Positions 45,701 to 57,701 of a stretch of 64,000 nucleotides of DNA are shown piece by piece. Numbering within the stretch: the first letter of the stretch is position 1; each line of letters opens with the position of its first letter. Position numbers and translations under genes: made by a program. The notes beneath the pieces were generated by a model. It had not been told where the DNA came from. It did no database searches and saw only the letters and a program-made list of their open reading frames with translations. Origin of the DNA: Symbiodinium natans (lineage: Eukaryota; Sar; Dinophyceae; Suessiales; Symbiodiniaceae); the NCBI GenBank assembly GCA_905221605.1, contig CAJNDS010002481.1, forward strand, positions 1 through 64,000, read 5' to 3'.

Positions 45701-48700
45701 CTTGGAGAGGGTTTGTTGGTGGGACGTTTGGGGAGGAGCTTCGGGGGATTTTGGGGTCCCTAAACCCTAAACCCTAAACCCTAAACCCTAAACCCTAAAC
45801 CCTAAACCTTAAACCCTAAACCCTAAACCCTAGTGGCACTATGCTAGGCACCATGCTCATGTGCTGCGGCCTCACAGCCTCTGGGGACAGCGGCGAGCTG
45901 TGGACCTACGATGGCACCTGGACCATGCTCAGCCCGTCCGGAAGCATCACCGCCCGAAGGCGGGGTCGAAATTGAAGGCTTTTAGGTCTTTGGTTTAGAT
46001 TTAGGGTTTAGGGTGTAGGGTTCAGGGTTTAGGGTTTAGGGTTTGGGGTTTAGGGTTTAGGATTTAGGGTTTAGGGTTTAGGGTTTTTAGACTCTCAACA
46101 TACCCACCCAAGAAGCCCAAGACCTCAAGCCCTGAGCGCAGGTTGATTTTTTTTTTTTGTCAGGTATGCCTCGGCAGTGTGGGATCCGCAGGCACGTGCA
46201 ATGCTGGGGTTTGGGGGTTCGGAAGGCTCGCGGCTGAACTCACTTTTCCTGCAGCCAGGCCTGCATTACCCTAAACCCTAAACCCTAAACCCGAAACCCT
46301 AAACCCTAAACCCCTAAAACCGTTCGAGGGTAGGGGATCAACACAGCCTTGTGCAAGCATGTGGCGGCTAAGGCTTGGGAAGTTTTCATGGTTTCCCCGC
46401 TAGGCTTCTAGGCCCTCAGCCCTAAGTCCCAAGCTTTGAGCTGCCTTCGCAAGGACCATTCTGTAGGTTTTTTTTTTGGTGGTTGCGGGATTAGAGAGCT
46501 GGCTCTAACTGTTCGCCGCACCTCGAGGTGTAATCTTCAGCCTTAGGTACTCCACCACGGACAACAGCTGGAGCCAATACACCGAGTCGGGTCCTCCTGC
46601 TCAAGACAGAGGCACAATCTGCCACTTGCCCCCCAAAACCCTTGAACCGTAAAACCTGGGGGGGGCATGAGGGCTTGGAGAGCTCCTCGGGTTGGTGGCT
46701 TGCCTGTAGTAGACCGTCCCAAGCCCACCATAGCCCACCCACCACCGCGTGAGTTGCGCAGCGTGGGTAGGCGCCGCTGTCTGGGACCCCGTGAACAGTC
46801 ACCTTTACACCTTCGGTGGCGTGCAATTGCTGGGCCTCTTGGACGACCTGTGGAGGTTGGATGCCAGCCACACGTCCATCACCAGCAACTCCGCTGAGCT
46901 TGAGATGTTGCTTCGCTTGGGCTTTCTAGATGCAGGGCCTTTGAAGGCCGAAGTAAAGCCACCCAGGTACAACTTCAAGCACAAGCGCAACCAGTTCTTC
47001 AACTACAACATACACCACAAGTGCAACCAGTTCTGCAACTACAACATACACGAAGTCATCAACGTCGACCGTAACTTCAAGCTCAACTGGCACCAGCACT
47101 TCGACCAGTACCCTGACCGACAGCACAACTGAAACCACGGTCACATTGTCTTCAACCTCAACCCTTACGTCTTCGTCTACGTCTGTCTCTAGTTCTTCCA
47201 CGACCGCCTCCATGACATCCAGCACACGAAGCACGATTTCATCCACGTCCACGTCCTCCATCTCCGTGACCTCAACTTCTGTGACGACATCATTGACATC
47301 TTCGACTGCGACAACAGTGACAACCACTTCCGAAACCAGCACACGCACAACCGCCACAGTCACCACAATCACACAAACATCTTCAACAGCGACTACCTCC
47401 ACAGCCACAACCTCAACGGCCACGTCAGTAACTTCCTCTTCTACTTCGTTGACAAGCTCTACTTCAACTGCAACTTCCGCAACAAGCACCTCAACGAGCC
47501 TCACACACTCCTCCACAATGACATCGACCGTCACAGCTACATCAACAAGTTCTTCCTCAACTTCGGAAACCGGAACAACAACGACGTCGGTGACTTCATC
47601 CTCAAGTACTGCATCTACATCCACCAGTGCTACTTCCTCTACTTCGTCCTTCACTGTCACACGCACATCAACAAGCGCCACTTCGTCCTCCACTGTCACA
47701 GGCACATCAACAAGCGCCACCTTGTCCTCCACGGTCACAAGCACATCAACAAGTGCTACTTCGTCCTCCACGGTCACAAGCACATCAACAAGTGCTACTT
47801 CGTCTTCTAGCAGTACGACAACAGTCGTTTCTGCAACGACATCAACCAAAACCCACACCACCACAAGTACCAGCACGTGGGCCTCTCAGACAACAACATG
47901 GACGAAAGTCCTCCCTACCACAAGTACGACCCGAACACAGTTCTCTCCGACTGCAAATGCGGATCTGCTGTTGGATGACCTTGACAGCACTGAGTCGGAG
48001 CTCGCTAGGCAGTTGATAGCCGCGCTAACCAACAGCTCCAACAGCTCCAACTCGACTGGCATCCTAGGAAGCACCCTCAATCAGTCCGACTTGGCGACCA
48101 TTCAGACTCTGGCTTTGCAACTTGGGGGGGCACTTTTATGTACGTTTATGAGCTTTCGAGAGCCTTTCGAGTCTGTAAGATTTTGACATTGAAGCTGTGC
48201 CATGGCTGTGCCAATATTCCCCCATCTCAGGGACAGCCCCACGATCTCCGAGATGAACCGCACGATCACGGTGCAGAGCACAAGCGCTCGTGTGGAGGTT
48301 CCTTCGGATGTCGTTGCCCAGGTGCCGCTCCGGGGTCCGGGTGCGTATTTGCCGGCACCCCAATCTCCCAGTTAAAATCATGCCCCCGAGCCAACCAACC
48401 CAAACCCCAACAAGAAGACCCCCCAGGCAGCCGCAGCTGGCGACAGCGGGCTGGTGCTGCTCAGCGTCTCCGTCGGCCTCGGAGAGCTTGGGGCCGAGCT
48501 CAACGGCACCAAGGGCGGAGGCGCGGGGTGGATTTTGCAGCATGTTCGAGATGTTCCACACGAGATCCTTTCTAAAGGGATGTTGGACATTCTAGGAATG
48601 TCAGAATGTCTTTCGGCCAGGCATTCTTATCATTCTTGCAAGGGATGTTTTAGCTCTTGTATACATTCTTTTTCAACTTCGTCTTCATTTGCTTCTACTC

Positions 48701-51700
48701 TTCTTGCTGTTGGTTAGCAGGGAATGAGGGAATTCGGGCGCGATATATATATATATATATATACACCCTTTTTTGGGGATTATATGGGGTACCCCATCCA
48801 TCCCCCCATTCCCTGCCAACAGCATTCTCCTCGGAGGCCGCGCTTTGGTCTCCCGGCCCGTCAGCATCACCTTCCGCGGGCCGGACGGCCAGAGGCTTCC
48901 GATGCCGTCCCTGGCACGTCCCATCGAGGTTCTGCTTTTGGGAGCCCGAGAAGGCTCGCGGTGCGCCTTCTGGGAGGAGGAGCCCTAGGAACAGACCCCC
49001 CCAAGGCGCTAACAAGGCTTCCTAGAAGCACGAACCCTGCTGCGGAGTCTTTCAATCAAGCCCTTGCATCCCAAGCCACCCGAGTCCCCGAAGCACTCCA
49101 GTGTCTCAGGAGACGGGCACCTGGTCCTCAGAGGGCTTGCGTGAGATTTCCTTCCGGGACGGGGAGTTGCAATGCCAGACGTCCCACCTCACTGTCCCTC
49201 TGACTCCATTCGCCTTTGGATTTTCGGGAGAAGTGTGTGTGTGTGTGTGTTAATTTGTCTTGGGTTCTTTTATTTATTGTTTTTTTGGGGGGGAACTCGG
49301 GTCGGATGAAAGGTTTAGGGTGGGTTTAGCTTCTTTTGATAGTTCGCAGGGGTGACGGCATCAATCTTGGTTTTCTTTCCCAGGTGTACTTCAACCAACC
49401 TTGAAGCCCAGGCTTTCTTTTCCTGGGTGTGATGAGTAAATGCAAACAGACTTCATTCAGATTTCGTAGGTGTTGCCCCTGGGTTCTGTGGTCTCATGAT
49501 TCCGACCAGTCCTTTGGTGCTTGCCCTGGTGCCCCGATAGAACAGCCACTACATGATTCAGAAGGCTGATCGACAGGAGATTGGAAGACAGTTTGGGTAG
49601 GTGTGGGCATGAGCTGATCACCGCAGCCTAGTTAAATTCGAAGCAGCAGGCTGTCAAGGTCGTTGGGAAATATCTGTCCGCTGTTCTTGCAAGCGTCCCA
49701 AACCCCGCAAGCCCCATGTTTTGCCAACCGTAAACCCAAAACCCTAAACCCTAAACCCTCAACCCGAAACCCTACAAACAACACGCAGCTGCCCAGAGGG
49801 GAACAAAGCAAGAACAGAAGCATTCTCCCTAAACGTAAACCCTAAACCCTAAACCCTAAGCCCTACGCCCCAAGCCCTAAACCCTAAACCCTAAACCCAC
49901 TCTAAACCCCAAACCCCAACTAAACACTAAACCCTGAGCTTGCTGCAGGTCTTTGGTGCAGTTCTGGAAGCGTTCCTCCAGGTGCTCCGTTGCTCCACCG
50001 CCACGCAGGTCTTCTCTGCGGAGGGCTTCGAGAACCTCAGCAAGGGCCCGCCTTTGGGAGTGTTCGGGCTTCGGGGGTTAGGTTTTAGGGTTTAGGGTTT
50101 AGGGTATAGGGTTTAGGGTTTTAGGATTTAGGGTTTAGAGGTTAGGGTTTAGAGGTTTGGATTCTAGTGATTACCAGGTTCCGGGGACCTACATGTGGGA
50201 TGCAATGCATGTGGCCAGAGATGCGGAGGGTCAGAGCCCTGAACTCCAGAGTCCCCCGAAACCCAGCAGGCACGTGGCCTGGCCACGCCCACGCAGTCAT
50301 TACCTTCAGCGTTGCCTGGCGAGCACAGGATGCGGCCAGGGCACGACAGCTTCCATTATTGGTACTATTACTACTGGTATTATTATTATTTATCAGTACT
50401 ATTATTACTACCATTGTTATTACGTATTATTATCATTCTTATTCTTAATGCTGTTTAACAGAACCCCAGAAGTGACGGGGTAGATCCTGAATTAAAATTA
50501 CAGGGTTTTGAATTTTTCTGTATGGACCATGGGCCGGCTTTGACACCCTGGACTCCTGAAGCTAGAGGCAAGGAGACGTTTGTCATGCCACCTCTCCGAC
50601 CTTGAGAATGTTACGTGTAGGGGCACTTCACAGCAGGTTAGGTGATGACACGCTTTACTCTACCGAAACTCCAGTGGATGCGGCTATAAACCCTACCCTA
50701 AAACCCTGAACCCTATACCCTAAACCCCAAACCCTAAACCCTAAAACCTAAACCCTAAACGACCAGTCTCCCCAAGGCTCTCTTCATCTGCCTCCTGCTG
50801 CTCCTGTATGCCCTACGGCTTGACAGAAAGCGGTCGCTATCCAGGAGGGGCTGCTCGGTGCTACGCCTGATCCCCCCCATATCCCCCCATTTTAGAAGTC
50901 CTGAGTCCTGAAGACGAAGTTTACGTGGCCTGGGTTCTGAAACAGTGCGCCCGGCATCGTGGCAGGAAGCAGGTGGAGGCCGCTTTACTGATCGAGCTGG
51001 AAGTGGAGGAGCAGGAGAATCTAATCTACTGCACGGGAGGCAAGTGTCAGCAGGACACTAGAGGAATTCTGTTGACAGGGCGTGGCCCTGCACAGAACGA
51101 GCATATGACAATAACATGGCATATCGGGTTCGTGTGGTGGAGCCCTGTCTGCGAGAAGTCGCATCAGAGTTCGAGCATCGGTAACTGTCGTGTCTGCAGT
51201 CAGGAGCTTGCTGACGACTGCGAGGGGGAGGATGAAGAGATAGAGGTGGAGAAGAAGGCTGCAGACATGTTTGGCGATCTCCGGGTAGCCTCGAACCCTG
51301 ACAGTGTCGAGAGAACAAATTCGAAACATAGAAGTCATAGTAATCGTAGTACTAATCGTATTACAAGTTAGATTATTATTAGTATTACTCGTAGTACTAG
51401 TAGTATTCCCAGTAGTACTACTTGTACTACTTCCACTACTACAACTTACCCTCCTGCGCGTAGTACTACTATTGATGCGAGTAGGGACAATAGTATTGCG
51501 AGTAGGAAGTAATACTATGACATAATGGCAGTAGAGTCGTAGGAAGAGTAGTTAAAGCAGTCAGAGTAACAAGGGTGATGTTTACGGATTGGATGAGAGA
51601 TTGAAAAGCCAGGTTCGACAGCCCAGCGTCTGCCGTCAGGCTTGGCAGCCCAAAGCAATGAGTGGGGTTATGGCGGTTAAGGGTTCGCATAGGCACGCGA

Positions 51701-54700
51701 GTTCTGCCTCTACTTGGAGGCTGCAAGTATCTGAAGTAAGTTTACAAGTCAGCTCTAGCCGAGCTGTAGCCCTGAGGTAGGCTTGCATTGCAGTCTCTGT
51801 GTCTGCCCCCAGCTTTTTCCCCGAAAGTTTTGGTGAAGGGTTGTTCCACTGACTCTGTGCTGTCTTCTTCTACAGACAAAAGGCAAGGCTGGCGAGGACC
51901 TGCTGTGCAGCGTGTCATCCCTGCCATGCTCGCGAAAGTTGTTCCTTCCTAGGTTTGATAAAGGGGGCCCTTTAAAAGGGAGCCCTTCTGAACCCTCCTC
52001 TGGCTCTCGTAGACAGGGACCTTACTCAGAGGGTCTATGTCCCCAAGGGTCCCCCTAATCCTATCCCCTATTCCTATGGGATCGTCACGAGTCTTTGTCT
52101 CCTGCCCAACGTGTTCATGTCGCAGGTTTCGGGGTCCGCGTCATCCTCGAAAATGTCGCATCGTTCCGAAAGTGCCAACACGTGCCAACGGTGGGGTCGG
52201 GCATGTCAGGGGGTCGCAATCCTCATTGTTCGCTCACATGTTGCGGGACTTCAGTTGGGGCAGATTCGTCAAGTCTTCGCGTTGAGCCTTGCGCCTTTAG
52301 CCCCGGCATACCCTGATGTAGACAACATTATCATCATGATGGACAAAATCACGTTGCTGCTCATGATGGGTTTTCGCTCTTAAAAAAACCCGCTCTCTCC
52401 CGTCATTCGTTGTCCAACTGTCCTTGTGCAAGCCCTCCCTAGCAGAAGGGGAGGAACAGCTCTCAGGCCGCCTCATGGTTGGTGTCGAATTTCGCCTGGT
52501 TCCTGAGCCAGATGTTCGAAGTTCCGGATGCCGACGTGCTGACGGAGCTGATGAATGCCAGGGTGAGGTGTGAAAAAAAAAGCGGCACTTGTGCGGGCCA
52601 AAGAAGCATCCCTAAAGCATCCCCCCAAGACGGGCCCATGGAGAAAACGCTAAACCTGAAGCCCTGAAGCACTAGGTAGACTGCTCACCCATCTGCTGAC
52701 GTAGACAGGAGCGCACCATTCAAAAAACAAAGCCCTGAAGCACTAGGTGGTCACGGTCAACCGCTGTATCAGCTCCCTGCACTCCTACAAGAGCCACGCC
52801 GATCGGCAGAGCATCCGTGCGGCAGAGACATCGGTGGGCCACGCGCAGCTCGTCATGATTTAGCACAGCTTTTCGGGTCCAAGGTTTAGGGTTTAGGGTT
52901 TAGGGTGCTGCAAACTTGAAGTTTGTTGGGTTTAGGGCAAGCGGGGCGGGTTGGGGTTGAGAGCATCGGCAGATACCTTCAACCCGACACCCGAAGCCCT
53001 AAGCCCTAAGCCCTAGCTTCCATTGAGGGCTTGGGGGAGTTCTGGTGATTGTGGACTTCGGGCCCTTGCTATTCAGGGACTCCCGGAATCACGGATGTTT
53101 AGGGTTTGGGGTTTGGGTTTAGGGTCTGGGGTCTAGGATTTAGGGTGCTTAATCTGTGTGCCCGCTCTTGGGTCAGGTTTCGGGATTGAGGTACCTCGAA
53201 CTTCGAATCTTCCCAAACGGTCAACCCAAAACAGCAGCCTGGGAAAAGATCTTCTTATACCTCTGCCTACGGTTGCCTTAACACAGTGCTGTCGCTGCTC
53301 GTCCGTTCCAAGGCACATGCGGCACTCGACCACGGCAGGCGTGTCAGTGACAGTCGAGGACTTCGTGCGCATGGACGAGACATTTGCCCACAACAAAGGC
53401 AAGTCCTTGGCGGCCAAGGACTTTTTGAACAGCCGCTGGTGCAAGCGCGTGGTTCTGCTAACGCGAGCCATGCATCCCTGGGTCACCATGCAGTTCGTGA
53501 GCTTGTTCAGGTCCCATGCAGTCCGGGCCTCACTGATCATTCTGAAGCTGGTGTCTGCAGCTGCCGCCAACGCACTCTTCTTCTCCAGCTCGGCGGCCTC
53601 TCTGCTGAAGCTTGGGGTTCCTTTTTTTCAAGGATGCGTGTGCCTTGACGTGCGGAAACACGGCGGCGACACACGTCGCTTTTTTTGGCCCAGGTTTCGG
53701 CCGACTCGGACATGGACTGTGGCCCGCCGCAGACCCCCGGCGAGCGCCTGCTGCGCGCGACCATCGTCGGCGTCCTCTCCGCTTGCATGGGCGACCTGCA
53801 GCTGGGCGGCATGCAAAGTATCTCCCCAATGGCCTGTTAACAATTGCCAACACGTGTTGTGCCACGATTTCAGAGTCTGCATATGCTGACTTCAAAAGAG
53901 CAGCTCAGGCTTATAGTGCTGCTGGCCATGGTGCAGAGACGGCAGGCTTTGGTTCTTCGAAGCCTGCAGCATCCCATGACGAGCCAAGAATCCCAGAAGC
54001 CCAAACCTAGGCAGACGATGAGCCCCCCTCGGGCCGCCTAAGCCCCAAAGGCTTGAATTTTAGTTCCTGCAAACCCCAAACCCCAAACCCTACCTGCAGG
54101 TCCTCATTCGTCACTGGACAGAAGAGGCCAAAGAGAGGCAGCTGAGGACCCAGTTTGAGAGTTTGGAGGGGCTTCTGGTTTGAGGCTTAGGGTTTTATCG
54201 TTCAGGGCTTAGGGTTTAGGGTTCAGGGTTTAGGGTTTAGGGTTTTGGGTTGAGGGTTGAAAGTGGTGTGATGGCCTGGTTTCTCAAACTCCGGGCGCGC
54301 GTACTTGGGGTTCGGGCTGAGGGCTGGGGACTCCCAAGCCGGGAAAGAAGAGAACCCGAAACCCTCAACCCTCAACCCCTAAACCCTAACCCTAAACCCT
54401 AAACCCTAAACCCTAAGCCCTTAGCCCTTAGCCCTAAACCCTAAACCCTAAACCCTAAACCCTAAACCCTAAACTGAATCTAAGCGCCCCAAGATTCAGT
54501 GAGGAGATGGCGCTGCCGGCGCCACCTCTTCTGGCTGCTCTGGTTCCTAGGATGCTTTGAGGGCTTGACCCGAAGCCCCCTAAACCCTAAACCCTGAACC
54601 CGAAACCCTAAACCCTAACCCCAGACCGGTTTAGGGATTTGGTGAGGGTCCTCTCGGGCCACCAGTCAGACCCTTATTCACGTTTTCGAGGGTGAGGTGC

Positions 54701-57640
54701 CCTCTTCGACACCCCCAAGATACATGTAGCGAAGAAAAGAAGATAAGCCCTGAACCATCTAAGCTATCCCTTTTTGCATCCCAACCCTAAACCCTAAATC
54801 CAAGACCCCTACTTGGAGGGTCGGAGGACTTAGTAAGTCGTTGTCTGACAGAGTTGTAAGTAGGATAAACTCCAATTAGGGCCTTTAGGGTACTTATACG
54901 TCTACTTACTATCCACTTACTAAGTCTCCCGACCCTCCAAGTAACCATAAACCCTAAACCCCAAGCGCTAAACCCAGGGGCATGGAGAGAGGGGGCTGTT
55001 TAGGTCCAACCCTGAACCTTGAGTCCTAAGTTCGGGGTTTAGGGTTCAGGATTTAGGGTTTGCAGGGTTGGGGTTGTGGGTTTAGCCAGGTTTCTGGATG
55101 TTGGCATCTCAATCCTGTACGTGTGTGGCTTCCTGGCCAACGTGAGCCAAGCAGATGGGGTCAAATGGATCGAAAGAGTCTTCGCCTGCATTTTCGTCGC
55201 CTTCTTTTGGCCGTTTTGGTTTCTTGCGTTTTGGTCTCCCAGTGGTGCTGTGGGACCCCAAACTCGTTCTTCGGCCGATCTTTGGAATAGTGCTCTTGAG
55301 CCCTTGAGCTGCCTGCAAACCCTGAACCCCCCCCCTAAGCCCTAAGCACCCTAAACCCTAAGAACCTGCAAGCCGACGTGGCGGCCGAGGCACCGCGATG
55401 AGCCTTTTGCAGGATCTCGTGCTGAAGCCCCTGTACCTAGTACCTGGGCAAGGATGTTCATCCCGAAGCCGTGAACATGTTACCCCTTATACTAACAGTC
55501 CGTAATAGGGATCAGCATAGGAGGGCACAAGAATCCCGATGAAGGACTCTTAGTATGAGGGGGGAAGATCCCAACCTAAACCCTTTGTCGGACTGTTCGC
55601 ACCAACGAGGCCCTGGTATACGGCACGGTTGCCAGCCTCGTCCTCTGTTGCAGCCCAAGCGTCGGGCAGAAGATCCTGGCCCAGTGGGGTCTGCAGGACG
55701 ACGACAACCCCAACAGCGACGACTCCGAGGCGACCCAGGACACGCCAAAGGGTTGAGGGATTAGAATTTAGGGCCTTTTAGGGTTCGTTTTGTCTATGTT
55801 TTTGCTTTCCTTTGTTTTTTTTTTTTTTGGGGGGGGTGGGGGGGGGGGGTTCGGACCCAAACCCCAAACCCCCCCCTTCCTTTTCTGGTCAGAGAGGAAG
55901 GCTTGGCTCACTTCGGCCACGCTGTCTCGAAAGTATCCCCGATCCACTGAAGATGACGTTTGGGGCTCCCTAAACCCTAAACCAATCCCTAGAAGCCAAA
56001 GCTTTGCCAGCATCCAGCATTTGGTTTAGGTTATTATTGGCCTCCACTCCCCTGGCAATGATCCGCAATGTGTCATCAACACGTCGTGACCTGTAAGGTC
56101 CTTGTTCTTTTTGTGGAGGTGGCTTGTGGGGAATACGGGGATTTCAGAGATCGGGGGGTCCTGTCGTGGAGCTTCGGTTTCCTTTCTTTCGTGCTCTGCG
56201 TTTCAGGGTCGTCTTCTGCCAGGCCCGACCGGAGTCTCATGCCCTGCGGCCAGTTTGTGAGGAAGAGGATGAAATACATGAAGTGTATGTAGACTACTTG
56301 TGAGAGTCGATGTGTGGAATATAACTTTACAGGTGCTGCATATGGGAGTTTCCCAACAAGTGCTGTGATCCTGATTATTCTAGGAAGCCCCAAAGATGTT
56401 TTGGGAAACTCCCCTATGTGACCATATCACCTGCCTTCTTTTAGAGGGCATCCTTTTGGCTGTTGTGACTTGGCGCAGCCGGAAAGGGTGTCTGCAGACA
56501 TTTTTAGCAAGCTGTGCAAGGAGGGGGCGGAATTTGTGCCCTCTCCGCACTTGTTGAGTCCTCAAACCGGCTCATTCCGGGACCTTACCTCATAGCTATA
56601 CAGCTGGGACTCCCCTAGCTCGTTTCGGAGCAAGCGTCTCCACCTAAAGTACTTGGGGCCCTTGGCCGTTGAGACCGCCTCCCCCAAGAAAGCCCAAGGA
56701 CGGCACTCTGCAGCAAAAGGTTGGAGCATCAGTGCCATCGGCACCAGGCCCATGGCCCCTGGCAAAAAGCCAGTTTTCGGCATGGACGAACCAAAATTGA
56801 CGTATAGTGAAAAGTTAGAGGCTGTCTCGGTCTCTGTCTCGGTGTGTGTGGGTGTGGTCTAGAGCTTCAGCCACTTTCATGGCTCGAAGCTCTGTAGGCG
56901 CTTGGCTCAAGACGGAAGGCTGTGCACAGTGATTGCGATGGCATCGAAGGAGGACGGCAGAGCACAATAGGGCTTATAGAGGGTCCTGCTACAAGCTGCC
57001 CCTGTGGGATTTGTATGGAGTTGGTGCCTCAGAGGCACCTGAGTCAGGACCGCAGGCCCTGAAGAAACCGAAAGCTTCCTAACAGCTGCTACTCTGCCAC
57101 TCAGGGGACGCAGCATCAATATTGTCATAAGCCCAAAACCCCAAAACCCTGAACCCTAAACCCTAAACCCTAAACCCTAAACCCTAAACCGAGCTGCTCC
57201 GAAACGCCACAGGAGGCTGTACATTTGGTTTCCTCGGATCTCGAGGTGCGCCTCACTGTTGGGTTGTTTTGAGGTTTCGTTGGTTTTTCCTGTTTCTGAG
57301 GTGCTTTCCATGGTTCTTGTTGTTTTCAAGGACACGAAAGCTAGCCCTTTTTCGCAGCTTCTTCCTCTGGTTTTTGGTGACCGAAAAAGCGTCTGCGAAC
57401 TAAATCTCTGCGCCCATGCAAAGCTGTGGTACGGGAGAGGCTGGTGAGCCGCTGCAGGCTGACAGTCCGGAAAGATGTCGCGACGTTTGCTTATGATGGC
57501 GGGGTTAAGTTTGAGTGACCGATGCCGAACTTTTTATCTCCACTGCTTCCTCGACCCCCTACATCCTGACTCTGTGCACACACCTGGGCTTACGGCCACC
57601 ACTTGCACGCAAAGCACATCCCCCGCCACAAAAACCACAC

Positions 57641-57701
<61 letters not shown>

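Noticed and set aside
46971-47132. Asn/Lys/His-rich continuation of the exon 11 frame to a stop at 47132
   Set aside because: The +1 frame over the same bases is the regular Ser/Thr repeat, and a GC-AG intron joins it to the kelch exon in phase.
46926-47876. 316-codon minus-strand frame rich in Val, Asp and Glu
   Set aside because: It is the antisense of the Ser/Thr stalk exon; ACN/TCN repeats read as V/D/E. The plus frame joins recognisable exons on both sides.
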